A stretch of DNA of 64,000 nucleotides from Paraburkholderia sp. D15 (GTDB lineage: Bacteria > Pseudomonadota > Gammaproteobacteria > Burkholderiales > Burkholderiaceae). Made by a program: the position numbers and the translations under genes. This document shows positions 1 through 7,824 of the stretch, piece after piece (the first letter of the stretch is position 1; the number at the start of each line of letters is the position of its first letter). The notes under the pieces are model-generated. The model searched no databases. It was not told where the DNA came from and saw only the letters and a program-made list of their open reading frames with translations. The stretch lies in the NCBI RefSeq assembly GCF_029910215.1, contig NZ_CP110395.1, positions 3,224,001 through 3,288,000 on the forward strand, given 5' to 3'.

Positions 1-303
1 AAGGGCATCGACATTTCCGCGGCGGCGGGCACGCCGGTCATCGCGGCGGCGCCCGGCACGGTCGTGTATGCCGGCAACGGCCTGCGCGGCTACGGCAACC
101 TGCTGATCCTCAAGCACAATTCCGAATACCTGACCGCTTACGCGCACAACCGCGTTCTGCTGGTGAAGGAAGGCCAGTCGGTCACGCGCGGCGAGAAAAT
201 CGCCGAAATGGGCGACACCGACACGGACCGCGTGATGCTGCACTTCGAGCTGCGCTATCAGGGCCGCTCGATCGATCCCGCGCGGGCGCTGCCGCCCCGC
301 TAA
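1..303 (+). CDS. M23/LytM-family lipoprotein, C-terminal part only (NlpD-like)
   Basis: The window opens inside this gene; 100 C-terminal residues are visible. They form the LytM (peptidase M23) fold: KGIDI near the start, the GTVVYAGNGLRGYGNLLILKH block, and a final MLHFELR. The usual HxH zinc motif of active M23 enzymes is here MLH, so one zinc ligand appears to be lost, as in NlpD/EnvC-type proteins that activate amidases instead of cutting peptidoglycan. NlpD is normally followed by rpoS; here a small lipoprotein follows, so this may be an NlpD paralogue. The N-terminal lipobox and LysM domain expected for the family lie outside the window. Confidence 0.85.
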   Translation, partial: KGIDISAAAGTPVIAAAPGTVVYAGNGLRGYGNLLILKHNSEYLTAYAHNRVLLVKEGQSVTRGEKIAEMGDTDTDRVMLHFELRYQGRSIDPARALPPR

Positions 304-461
304 GCCAGATTGCCAGATCATCCCAATCCTTCCGGATCAGGGCGGTCTGGCACGATATCTGCAACCGGGGACAGGGAACCCGGCGCGTGAAAAACCGCCC
401 AATCCGACACACGACGTGGCGTCGAGCCGCGTCATCCTCTGTTATCTGTAAGGAATCTGCC

Positions 462-788
462 ATGAAGAGCGCATTGGCGTCCGTCGCGACGGCCGCGGCG
501 ATCGGTCTCGGCCTGGTGAGCCTCGGCAGCCTCGGCGGCTGCTCCAGCACCACTACCATGACGTATCTGCCGAGCGGCGACACCGGCTTCGCGATCAACT
601 GCAGCGGCAGCGACGCGAGTTCGAGCTGGGCCGAATGCTACAAGCGCGCGGGCGAAGTCTGCGGCAACTACGGCTACGACGTCGTCTCGAAGGATGTCGA
701 CAACGGCGCGACATCGGGCGGCACGATCGGCGGCATTTTTGGCGCGAACGTGAAAAACCGGTCGATGGTGGTCCGCTGCAAACAGTAA
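462..788 (+). CDS. small predicted lipoprotein
   Basis: A 108-residue protein with a classical lipoprotein signal: positively charged start, hydrophobic stretch of Ala/Leu/Gly, then LGGC at about residue 25-28. The mature part has three further cysteines and a glycine-rich GGTIGGIFG stretch close to the C-terminus resembling a short glycine zipper. Start ATG 462 was chosen because AAGGA lies just upstream and an earlier in-frame start would bury the signal peptide. Probably anchored in the outer membrane. I do not recognise a function; similar small lipoproteins are common in Burkholderiaceae. Confidence 0.8.
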   Translation: MKSALASVATAAAIGLGLVSLGSLGGCSSTTTMTYLPSGDTGFAINCSGSDASSSWAECYKRAGEVCGNYGYDVVSKDVDNGATSGGTIGGIFGANVKNRSMVVRCKQ

Positions 789-849
789 GCCGCGCTGCAC
801 AGCCAATCCGCGATATCAATGCAATATCCAGGCGCCGCGTCGACGCAAA

Positions 850-885
850 AAAAACCCGAAAAAAAGCCCGGCACGGAGCCGGGCT
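850..885 (-). terminator. Rho-independent terminator (minus orientation)
   Basis: Perfect 8-bp stem (865-872 with 878-885, loop ACGGA). On the minus strand it is followed by two T runs. It would end minus-strand transcription arriving from the right, i.e. from the pentapeptide gene about 590 bases away, or from an unrecognised transcript in between. Confidence 0.7.
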
Positions 886-1472
886 AACGGGGGTTCGGCG
901 CATATCGGCAAAGGACCGGTTCACCATGCGCCAGAACGAAATCTATCAATCCGCCTTTATCAGTGCAATCGATTAATTGCGTAGCCAATGTGACAGGCCG
1001 CACGGATTCCGCATTCCGTGAATCGTAATTGTCGGAAATTGGCGGGATTAATTTGCGTCGATTGGCGGCGAATTGCGCGCTGATTATCGAACAGACAAAT
1101 AGACGAAGCGTGGCCAGACGTGGGCGCGCGCGCAGCAGATGCGTGCCGGCCAGGTAGCTGACGCAACGCCCATGGCCGATCGTTCCTGGCGCTTTCCGCC
1201 AAACCGCGCCTTACATGACGGCATGAGGCTTTAGTGCGCCAGCGCACTAAACGGCGCATTAAGCGGCATGCACGTCACAAATACGTGAATTTCAACGCAC
1301 GCAACAAATTCGCGAATGGCGAAAATATTAAATCACGTTAAATCCCCCGACGAATCAAATATCTCTATATTCGCAGATATTAAACGGGCGACTGTCGAAT
1401 GATATGCAGAGAAACGTAATCGTTCAAGCTGGCCGAATGGCTAATCCGGTCAGCCTGAAAACGCGCCTACGC
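886..1472. other. long convergent intergenic region with a perfect palindrome
   Basis: No convincing gene in this stretch. It is AT-richer than its surroundings, especially 1010-1090 and 1280-1400. At 1230-1251 there is a perfect inverted repeat with 10-base arms (TTTAGTGCGC / GCGCACTAAA) around a CA centre, the geometry of a dimeric-regulator operator. No gene start lies nearby on either strand, so its target is unclear. Confidence 0.6.
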
Positions 1473-2216
1473 CTACAAAACGCGCAAGCCGAGTTCCGTA
1501 ATCAGCACCGCCGCCTGCTGATGGGAGATCGTCGCACCTTTGAAGAGCGCCGCGTCGACCAGCCGCACGCCGCTCAGATCCGCATCGCGCAGATCGGCGC
1601 CGTCGAAACGCGCACCCTTCAGATTCGCGTCCTTCAGGCTGCCGCCCTCGAAGATCGCCTCGCGGAAATCGACGCCGGCCAGATCAGCGTCGGAGAAATC
1701 AAGTTGTTGCAGGGTCGCCTTGCGAAACGACAGGCCACGTAGATGCGCACCGACCAGCAAGGTTTCGACGAAGCTCAAGCCGAGCGCCGCGCACGCCTCG
1801 AAATTCGCGCCGGTCAGCTTGCAACCGCGAAACGCCGCCGATGCGAGCTTCGCGCGCCGCCAACTGGTGTTGTTTAGATCGCTGGACTGAAATGCGGCAT
1901 CGACCAGATCGGCCGAGCCGAAATCCGCCTGGCGGCCCCGGCAACGGACCCAGCGGGTATGCGAAAGCGCCGCGCCGAAAAACGAAGTCTCGACGATCGT
2001 GCAGCGATGAAACTCCGCCCCGCGCAGATCGAGCCGCGACAGATCCGCGCCCTCGAAATCGCAGTCGATGAAGTACAGCGCGGGTGCGTGGGCGCCGTCG
2101 GCGCGGGCCGCGTCGTTTGCGGCAATCAAGCGCTCCAGGTCCGGGCGCGCGAGCGTCGCGTCGCTGATCGCATGCGGCGGCGCGCCGGTGGCCGACGCCG
2201 TTGAGTCCTGTGACAT
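1473..2216 (-). CDS. pentapeptide-repeat protein
   Basis: A 247-residue protein made mostly of A(D/N)LXX-type pentapeptide repeats: FEGADLSRLDLRGAEF near residues 54-70 and DFSDADLAGVDFREAIF through DADLSGVRL at about 173-225. Such repeats build a right-handed quadrilateral beta-helix. No signal peptide or membrane segment, so probably cytosolic. Family members include Qnr/MfpA-type gyrase-protecting DNA mimics, but most have no known function and nothing here identifies this as one. Divergent from the DUF2288-MATE pair, with 109 bases between the starts. Confidence 0.85.
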   Translation of the reverse strand: MSQDSTASATGAPPHAISDATLARPDLERLIAANDAARADGAHAPALYFIDCDFEGADLSRLDLRGAEFHRCTIVETSFFGAALSHTRWVRCRGRQADFGSADLVDAAFQSSDLNNTSWRRAKLASAAFRGCKLTGANFEACAALGLSFVETLLVGAHLRGLSFRKATLQQLDFSDADLAGVDFREAIFEGGSLKDANLKGARFDGADLRDADLSGVRLVDAALFKGATISHQQAAVLITELGLRVL

Positions 2217-2325
2217 GAAGGTTCAGAATCGTTTTCGACAAACCCGACAGCGTACCGGAACGCGTGCCGCCCTGGCGGCTCGCGCCGATGGTTTATAGTA
2301 ACGGCCCCGTCAAATCGCGCTAAAA

Positions 2326-2670
2326 ATGACTTCCCAAGACACGCCCCACGGCACCTCCGGCACGCCCGACGGCAGTGCCCACAGCCCGCTCTACGCCAAG
2401 CTGCTCGGCGAAACCGCCAAGATCGGCTGGTCCGAACTCGAACGCTTTTTCGCGCGCGGCATGCTGCTGCGGGTCGCTCGCGATCTGGATCTGGTGAGCG
2501 TCGCCGAGGCCATCGCCAGCGACGACGCCACTCAGGTCACGCAATGGCTCGCGGCGGGACTCGTCGAGCGCGTGCAGTCGGAGACCGCCGCCGATTTCGC
2601 CGCACGCGACCCGGACCTGTGGGCCGTGGTCGTGTCGCCGTGGGTGTGCGTGCAGGAACGCAGCAGTTGA
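2326..2670 (+). CDS. DUF2288 family protein
   Basis: A 114-residue protein with the DUF2288 pattern: LYAKLLGETAKIGWSELERFFARG, then VSVAEAIASDDATQVTQWLAAGLV and a C-terminal DLWAVVVSPWVCVQER. Cytosolic, function unknown. A possible -10 TATAGT lies about 27 bases upstream. The stop codon overlaps the TTG start proposed for the MATE transporter, so the two genes look translationally coupled. Confidence 0.85.
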   Translation: MTSQDTPHGTSGTPDGSAHSPLYAKLLGETAKIGWSELERFFARGMLLRVARDLDLVSVAEAIASDDATQVTQWLAAGLVERVQSETAADFAARDPDLWAVVVSPWVCVQERSS

Positions 2671-4013
2671 GCGACGCCATCCACGCGCCGGCGCCCGCCG
2701 TTCCGGTGCGCTGGCATCGCCGCGTTCTGACGCTGGCGTTTCCGATCGTCCTCGCCAATCTGACCCAGCCGATTCTCGGCGCAGTCGATACCGCCGTCGC
2801 CGGCCATCTCGACGATGCGTCGTATCTCGGCGGCGTCGCCCTCGGCGGACTGTTCTTCAGCTTCGTGTTCTGGGGCTTCGGTTTTCTGCGCATGGGCACC
2901 ACGGGCCTTGTCGCGCAGGCGCACGGCGCCGACGATCGCGCCGCGTTACGCGACAACGTCGTGCGTGCGCTGTTGCTGGCGGCCGCGATCGGCGCGGTGG
3001 TGCTGACGCTGCAAGCGCCGTTGATCGACTACGCGCTGCGCGCGCTCGGCGGCAGCGACGCAGTGCAACAGCACGCGCGAATCTATTGCCACGCGCGCAT
3101 CTGGGCCGCGCCGCTCGCGCTCGCCAATTACGTGGTGCTCGGCTGGCTGCTCGGGACGCAGCAGGTGCGGCTCGCGTTGCTGTCGCAGGTGTTTATCAAT
3201 AGCGTGAACATCGGCGCCGTGCTGCTGTACGTGTATGGATTCGGCTGGGGCGTGGCCGGCATCGGCGCGGCGACCGCCACGGCGGACGCGCTCGGCTTCG
3301 TGCTCGGCGCCGCGCTGCTGTGGCACGGCAGGCCGCGCGGCGTGCCGGCACTGCACCGCGCGACGCTGTCGGACCCCGCCGCACTCAAACGTCTGATCGT
3401 CCTGAATCGCGATATTTTCGTGCGCACGCTGTGCCTGCTCACGTCGTTCGGCTGGTTTGCGCATCTCGGCGCCGGCCAGGGCGACGCGACGCTCGCCGCG
3501 AATGCGCTCCTGCTCAACTTCCAGACCTTCATGGCGTATGGCCTCGATGGTTTCGCGCACGCGGCCGAAGCGCTCGTCGGCGCCGCGATCGGCGCGCGCG
3601 ACCGCCATGCGCTCGCGCAGGCGATCAAGGTCACGGCATTGTGGTCGGCGCTGGGCGCGCTGGGGTTTTCGCTGGTGTACTGGGGCGCGGGCGGCTGGAT
3701 CGTCGAACGGCTGACCGATCAGGCGACGGTGCGTGCGGCCGCCGAGGCTTATCTGCCCTGGGCCATGTTGCTGCCGATGGTGTCGGTGTGGGGTTTCCTG
3801 CTTGACGGCGTGTTCATCGGCGCGACCCGCACGCGGGAATTGATGGTGTCGATGATGACGTCGTTCGCGGTGTTCGTCGCGGCGTCGTGGATGCTGTTGG
3901 GGCTCTACGGCAATCACGGCCTATGGGCGGCGATGCTGGTGTTCATGGCGGCGCGCGGAGTGACGCTCGCCCGTTATCTGCCGACGATGATGCGCAGTGC
4001 TGCCGGCGCTTGA
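2667..4013 (+). CDS. MATE family efflux transporter (DinF type)
   Basis: About 448 residues of a MATE (NorM/DinF) multidrug antiporter, predicted to have twelve membrane segments. Recognisable stretches are TLAFPIVLANLTQPILGAVD at the N-terminus and NALLLNFQTFMAYGLDGFAHAAEALVG in the second half, typical of the DinF branch. These proteins export cationic drugs or metabolites using an H+ or Na+ gradient. The proposed start is TTG 2667, in a TTGA overlap with the DUF2288 stop. An in-frame extension upstream would overlap that gene almost entirely and has no membrane-protein character. The stop codon is followed directly by the heptamer repeat. Confidence 0.88.
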   Translation: MSDAIHAPAPAVPVRWHRRVLTLAFPIVLANLTQPILGAVDTAVAGHLDDASYLGGVALGGLFFSFVFWGFGFLRMGTTGLVAQAHGADDRAALRDNVVRALLLAAAIGAVVLTLQAPLIDYALRALGGSDAVQQHARIYCHARIWAAPLALANYVVLGWLLGTQQVRLALLSQVFINSVNIGAVLLYVYGFGWGVAGIGAATATADALGFVLGAALLWHGRPRGVPALHRATLSDPAALKRLIVLNRDIFVRTLCLLTSFGWFAHLGAGQGDATLAANALLLNFQTFMAYGLDGFAHAAEALVGAAIGARDRHALAQAIKVTALWSALGALGFSLVYWGAGGWIVERLTDQATVRAAAEAYLPWAMLLPMVSVWGFLLDGVFIGATRTRELMVSMMTSFAVFVAASWMLLGLYGNHGLWAAMLVFMAARGVTLARYLPTMMRSAAGA

Positions 4014-4195
4014 GGCGTTTGGCGTTTGGCGTTTGGCGTTTGGCGTTTGGCGTTTGGCGTTTGGCGTTTGGCGTTTGGCGTTTGGCGTTTGGCGTTTGGC
4101 GTTTGGCATTGGGCATTGGGCGTTGGGCGTTGGGCGTTGGGCGTTGGGCGTTGGGCGTTGGGCGTTGGGCGTTGGGCGTTGGGCGTTGGGCGTTT
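4014..4195. repeat. tandem heptamer repeat, 26 copies
   Basis: Exactly 182 bases of a 7-base unit: 13 copies of GGCGTTT (4014-4104), two GGCATTG (4105-4118), ten GGCGTTG and a final GGCGTTT (4189-4195). It starts on the base after the MATE stop codon. Two blocks of near-identical units suggest separate expansions. Because 7 is not a multiple of 3, long spurious reading frames run through it on both strands; none is likely real. Expected to be hypervariable in copy number. Confidence 0.97.
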
Positions 4196-4520
4196 GATAT
4201 TACGTTCGCGATGTAGCGGTCGATGTAATCGACCCGCCTTCCGCTGTTGTCATTCACGGCGCTCGCCACCGCATCCGGTTACGGCTTGAAACAAGCGCAC
4301 ACATTTCCCGCGCGACGCTCGACCTAGAATCACTGCAGCCCGCGCTCTCCGCGCGAACAGTCTGCGCGGGTCAGAAGCGCCGGCGTGCCCGCGCCGGCGC
4401 TTCGCCTTCAATACTTCCCTTGCCTCTTTCCACGTATCACACGCGACCATCGAGCCGCGCGCGACAGTCGAGCGCGAAACCGCGCACGCCTCATTGCCTG
4501 AATCAATTGTCCGCGGCGGC
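4196..4520. other. intergenic region with two tandem hairpins, possible small RNA
   Basis: No protein gene seen. A TAGAAT -10-like box sits at about 4324-4329, followed by a 7-bp stem (4339-4345 with 4364-4370) and a perfect 12-bp GC stem (4374-4385 with 4392-4403, 6-base loop). No T run follows on either strand, so this is not a standard terminator. A structured small RNA is possible but unproven. Confidence 0.4.
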
Positions 4521-4688
4521 TTACGGCAACGGCGCGGGAATCATCGTCGGCGGGCGGGTGTCGGTCGGCACGCCGTGATAGTCCGCCGGATCTTGCGGCG
4601 GCGGACCGCCGTGGTGGGCGGACGGGTCGTTCGCGCAGCCGGCGAGGCTAGCGGCCAGCAGCAAGGCAATCATCGGAACGCGGATCAT
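4521..4688 (-). CDS. very small predicted lipoprotein
   Basis: A 55-residue ORF beginning MIRVPMIALLLAASLAGC, a textbook lipoprotein signal with cleavage before Cys18. The mature part is only 38 residues, rich in proline, histidine and acidic residues (HHGGPPPQDPADYHGVP). GAGAG lies about 10 bases before the ATG. A longer in-frame extension upstream lacks coding character. Function unknown; comparable short Pro-rich lipoproteins are common in Burkholderia. Confidence 0.7.
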   Translation of the reverse strand: MIRVPMIALLLAASLAGCANDPSAHHGGPPPQDPADYHGVPTDTRPPTMIPAPLP

Positions 4689-4888
4689 GGGGCGTAGTCT
4701 CTCGAATCGATCGGAATGAAACGGTATGAAAATAACGGCAGGCCGACATGGATGAAGCGGCTCGCCGGAGCGCCGAGAGTCTACCCGCAAAGCGCGTTCC
4801 GCGACGTCGCGCAATGCAGTCCGCGCCTGCCATTTCGCGAAGCGGTGACCTACTATGAAGTCACAGCCGCACGTCATAGGAGACTGCC

Positions 4889-5065
4889 ATGGACGCTGAA
4901 TCGATCGCGGGTCTGGTCGGACTCGCAATAGGTCTGCTCGTGCTGCTCGCGCTGTCGATTTTCGAATCGAGAACCTACCGGCGCGATCACGACGGCGAAG
5001 GCATGCTGCACCACTGGACGCATGAGCATATGCATAGGCCGGACTGGATGCGGCGCCGGCATTGA
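4889..5065 (+). CDS. small single-pass membrane protein
   Basis: A 58-residue ORF with a strong AGGAG ribosome site 5 bases before its ATG. Residues about 6-23 (IAGLVGLAIGLLVLLALS) form one membrane helix. The C-terminal half is charged and unusually rich in His, Met and Arg (MLHHWTHEHMHRPDWMRRRH), which could bind metal or acidic lipids, though that is speculation. No family recognised. Confidence 0.65.
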   Translation: MDAESIAGLVGLAIGLLVLLALSIFESRTYRRDHDGEGMLHHWTHEHMHRPDWMRRRH

Positions 5066-5241
5066 GGCGATTGTTTGCGATCTTCCTTTGATCTTCCTTG
5101 TGATCTTTTAGGCACATGGCTTGCTGAGTTCTCCGCTGCAAAGGCGCGCGATACAGCGCGTCGATTGTTCCGGCGCATCCGCGCCGAACCAACCGGACGT
5201 TGCGGCTCTGTCATATCGGGAGCCGGACAGGGAGAACTCGA

Positions 5242-5400
5242 ATGACCATCGGAACCATCCTGCTTATCGTGCTCATCCTGCTGCTGATCGGCGCGTTGCC
5301 GAGTTGGCCGTATAGCAGCGGCTGGGGTTATCGACCGACGGGGCTTGTCGGTATCGTGCTGATCGTCGTGATCGTGTTGCTGTTGATGGGACGGATATAA
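5242..5400 (+). CDS. DUF3309 family small membrane protein
   Basis: A 52-residue protein with the DUF3309 pattern: MTIGTILLIVLILLLIGALP, the conserved WPYSSGWGYRPTG turn, then a second hydrophobic helix ending LLLMGRI. Two membrane segments joined by a short aromatic/glycine loop. AGGGAGA precedes the ATG. Full length for the family; function unknown. Confidence 0.85.
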   Translation: MTIGTILLIVLILLLIGALPSWPYSSGWGYRPTGLVGIVLIVVIVLLLMGRI

Positions 5401-5487
5401 CGGCGCGGTAGCCCCTCGGCTTCCCCTTCGTTTGCCTCATCTGCTTCGCCCGTTTGCGCGCTCTGCTTCGCCCGACGCAATCCGGGA

Positions 5488-5517
5488 TTGACTCTGGCAC
5501 CCAATGCCACGTAGAAT
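5488..5517 (+). promoter_or_regulatory. sigma70 promoter of tRNA-Pro
   Basis: TTGACT (5488-5493), an 18-base spacer and TAGAAT (5512-5517), placing the start point a few bases before the tRNA at 5529. Confidence 0.75.
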
Positions 5518-5528
5518 CTCGGATTCGT

Positions 5529-5605
5529 CGGAGCGTAGCGCAGCCTGGTAGCGCATCTGATTTGGGATCAGAGGGTCGTAGGTTCGAATCCTATCGCTCC
5601 GACCA
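5529..5605 (+). tRNA. tRNA-Pro (anticodon TGG)
   Basis: A 77-base cloverleaf with acceptor stem CGGAGCG/CGCTCCG, D-arm AGCGCAGCCTGGTAGCGC, anticodon loop TTTGGGA reading TGG, T-arm GGTTCGAATCC, discriminator A and an encoded CCA. Confidence 0.97.
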
Positions 5606-5620
5606 CGAAAGCAGCACAAG

Positions 5621-5660
5621 AAGGACTTACGAGCTCACGCCGTAAGTCCTTTTTCTTTTT
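5621..5660 (+). terminator. Rho-independent terminator of tRNA-Pro
   Basis: Perfect 11-bp stem AAGGACTTACG/CGTAAGTCCTT (5621-5631 with 5641-5651) followed by TTTCTTTTT on the + strand. Confidence 0.9.
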
Positions 5661-6001
5661 CGGGCGTCGATAGCATCGATAGCGCATCCGTTACCGGAGC
5701 GAGATCGCCTGGGGTCGCCTCACGCGTTCCGTCTGCTCGAAGCCGAGACAGTGGAAAAATCGAAGACCCGATTTGTACGCCTACGCCGATGAGCTAACGA
5801 CGCCGTCGCTATCGTTAGCTCATGGGCGTGCGTTTCTAAACGCGCGCGGGCCTATGAAGTGATGCCTGCAAGTCACCCTACCTCGCACAAAAACCCATAC
5901 CCTCCATTCGCCCCACCGCCTTGCACCGCCCCACCTCCGCATGCGACAGTGCCTGAACCTCGGCGCATGACAGCGTCGCCACCAGAACCAAGGAGACACC
6001 C
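5661..6001. other. intergenic region with a 12-bp inverted repeat
   Basis: No gene found between the tRNA terminator and sixA. A perfect inverted repeat lies at 5789-5800 and 5812-5823 (ATGAGCTAACGA and its complement, 11-base loop). No T run follows on either strand. It could be an operator, an mRNA hairpin or part of a small RNA. The last 15 bases hold a good ribosome site for sixA (AAGGAGAC). Confidence 0.5.
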
Positions 6002-6460
6002 ATGGACCTGATCCTCTGGCGCCACGCCGAAGCCGAGGATGTCGCCGCAAGCGACCTCGCGCGTGCGCTCACCACGCGCGGCCGCAAGCAGGCGCAAAAC
6101 GTCGCCAAATGGCTGCGCACCCGGCTTCCGGACGACGCCGTCGTGCTCGCGAGCCCCGCCACCCGCACGATCCAGACCGCCGAAACCTTGAGCGACCAGT
6201 ATCGCGTCGTACGCGAACTCGCCCCCAACGCCAGCGCCGAACACATCCTCGAAGCCGCCGGCTGGCCGAACGGCATCGCGCAGACGGTGGTGATCGTCGG
6301 TCATCAACCGACGCTCGGCCACGTCGCTGCCCGTCTGCTCGGCAACAGCCACGCGAGTTGGCCGGTGAAGAAAGCCGGCGTCTGGTGGATCGCGAGCCGG
6401 GAGCGCGACGGTGACGCGCAAGCGGTCCTGAAGGCCGCGATTACGCCCGACCTGGTCTGA
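6002..6460 (+). CDS. sixA: phosphohistidine phosphatase SixA
   Basis: A 152-residue member of the histidine phosphatase superfamily. The catalytic RHG-type motif is LILWRHAEAED at residues 3-13 (His8 being the phospho-acceptor), and the second catalytic histidine is in VIVGHQPTLGHVA at about 99-111. SixA dephosphorylates phosphohistidine on phosphotransfer proteins such as ArcB or the nitrogen-related PTS. Length matches the family (about 155-160). AAGGAGAC precedes the ATG. It sits alone between tRNA-Pro and olsB. Confidence 0.92.
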   Translation: MDLILWRHAEAEDVAASDLARALTTRGRKQAQNVAKWLRTRLPDDAVVLASPATRTIQTAETLSDQYRVVRELAPNASAEHILEAAGWPNGIAQTVVIVGHQPTLGHVAARLLGNSHASWPVKKAGVWWIASRERDGDAQAVLKAAITPDLV

Positions 6461-6492
6461 CCGGAACACACCGGTTCCGATCGGCGCGAAAA

Positions 6493-6517
6493 GCGTCGAC
6501 GCGCAGATCGTCGACGC
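6493..6517. repeat. 9-bp hairpin downstream of sixA
   Basis: GCGTCGACG (6493-6501), 7-base loop, CGTCGACGC (6509-6517). No T run follows, so it is at best a weak terminator or mRNA 3' stabiliser. Confidence 0.4.
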
Positions 6518-6690
6518 GTTGAAGTACCCAGCACGTCAACGCCAGCGCCTGTTTTCTGCGCTGCCTACACGTCGCCGCAATGCGCCTCGCATCGACCCAA
6601 CGCTTCCCCCTTCGCGCCCATTCGCACGAAAACAACAACCCCGCCAGCAGCCCGCACGACATTACAAGCCCCACGCGCCCGGCTTACGGG

Positions 6691-6730
6691 CCGTCATCCA
6701 ATCGTCACGGCGTTGCCACGCAAGCGTCAC
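6691..6730 (+). promoter_or_regulatory. extended Pho box upstream of olsB
   Basis: Four GTCAY-like half-sites spaced exactly 11 bases apart: GTCAT at 6693, GTCAC at 6704, GCCAC at 6715, GTCAC at 6726. The first pair reads CCGTCAT-CCAA-TCGTCAC, against the known PhoB consensus CTGTCAT-N4-CTGTCAT. The array ends 58 bases before the olsB start, suitable for PhoB replacing the -35 element. Confidence 0.7.
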
Positions 6731-6788
6731 CACGCGTTACTACATTGGCGAAAAAAGCACTCTCCCTTTTTTCGACCAGGACGCCCCA

Positions 6789-7601
6789 ATGCGAGAACTG
6801 CCGACGCCCTCCCTGCCGCTGGCTTCGAGTTTCGAAACGCGCCGTCTGCCGCGCGCCGAAGAAACAGTCACTGCCCAGCATCGGCTGCAGGTTACGTGGG
6901 CCCGCAGCGACGAGGAACTGCGCGAGGCGCAGCGTCTGCGCTACCGCGTGTTCGCCGATGAAATGGGCGCACGCCTGACCGGCCCCGCGGGTCTCGACGT
7001 CGATTCGTTCGACGCCTACTGCGATCATCTGCTGGTGCGCGATCTCGACACGCTGAAGGTGGTCGGCACGTATCGCGCGCTGCCGCCGCACCAGGCCGCG
7101 CGCATCGGCCGTCTGTATGCGGAAAGCGAGTTCGACGTGTCGCGTCTGACGCACTTGCGCGCGAAGATGGTCGAGGTGGGCCGCTCGTGCGTGCACCCCG
7201 ACTATCGCAGCGGCGCGGTGATCATGTCGCTGTGGGCCGGCCTCGCCGCCTACATGAAGCACAACGGCTACGAGACCATGCTCGGCTGCGCGAGCGTCGC
7301 GATGGTCGACGGCGGCCATTACGCGGCCAACCTGTATTGCGCGCTGCGCGACGGCGCGCTGACCGCGCCGGAATATCGCGCGTTCCCGCACACGCCGCTG
7401 CCGGTCGACGAACTGCAAACCGGCGTCGATGTCGCCCCGCCGCCGCTCGTCAAAGGCTATCTGCGTCTCGGCGCGAAAATCTGCGGCGCACCGGCATGGG
7501 ATCCCGACTTCAACTGCGCGGATTTTCTGACGCTATTCCGTCTATCCGAAATCAACGCACGCTACGCGCGCCACTTCCTCGGCGATTCGCTGCCGCGTTG
7601 A
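6789..7601 (+). CDS. olsB: L-ornithine N-alpha-acyltransferase OlsB (ornithine lipid synthesis)
   Basis: A 270-residue GNAT-fold protein of the OlsB/HlyC-like group. Characteristic blocks are LREAQRLRYRVFADEMGA at about residues 43-60 and VEVGRSCVHPDYRSGAVIMSLWAGL at about 129-153. OlsB adds a 3-hydroxyacyl chain from acyl-ACP to ornithine, the first step of phosphorus-free ornithine lipids. Start ATG 6789 was chosen because the in-frame extension upstream is composition-poor and would run across the Pho box. The Pho box and the adjoining ppx-ppk-pho block fit induction by phosphate starvation. Partner olsA is not in the window. Some close relatives are annotated only as GNAT acyltransferase. 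Confidence 0.82.
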   Translation: MRELPTPSLPLASSFETRRLPRAEETVTAQHRLQVTWARSDEELREAQRLRYRVFADEMGARLTGPAGLDVDSFDAYCDHLLVRDLDTLKVVGTYRALPPHQAARIGRLYAESEFDVSRLTHLRAKMVEVGRSCVHPDYRSGAVIMSLWAGLAAYMKHNGYETMLGCASVAMVDGGHYAANLYCALRDGALTAPEYRAFPHTPLPVDELQTGVDVAPPPLVKGYLRLGAKICGAPAWDPDFNCADFLTLFRLSEINARYARHFLGDSLPR

Positions 7602-7716
7602 GCGTCGTGCTGGCTGTCGCGTCGCGCGTGCGAGCAGCGCGCGCCGCGCATGGCATCGCACGCGCGTGCGTGCGTGCTTGTTGCGATGCGATGCGCGCAA
7701 CGAATACAGCGCACGT

Positions 7717-7752
7717 AAAAAAAGCCCGGTCCTTACGTACCGGGCTTTTTTC
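7717..7752. terminator. bidirectional terminator between olsB and ppx
   Basis: Stem AAAGCCCGGT/ACCGGGCTTT (7721-7730 with 7739-7748, loop CCTTACGT) with A runs on the left and T runs on the right, so it works in both directions between two converging genes. Confidence 0.92.
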
Positions 7753-7824
7753 CACTCACACTCATGCGCACCAACACGAACATCGACCGCACAGGAACCC
7801 GCGGCACACGCGCGCCGCCATTCA

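Noticed and set aside
1..303. Calling the first gene nlpD outright
   Set aside because: rpoS, the normal neighbour, does not follow, and the N-terminal part is outside the window; an M23 paralogue is equally possible.
1404..1742. 112-codon + strand ORF
   Set aside because: Overlaps the end of the pentapeptide-repeat gene antisense and mirrors its repeat pattern.
4014..4195. Possible CRISPR array
   Set aside because: Uninterrupted 7-base units without spacers, and no cas genes; a simple tandem repeat.
3887..4289. Reading frames with FGVWRLA or PNAKRQT repeats
   Set aside because: Produced by the heptamer DNA repeat being open in all frames; no start signal or conserved flank.
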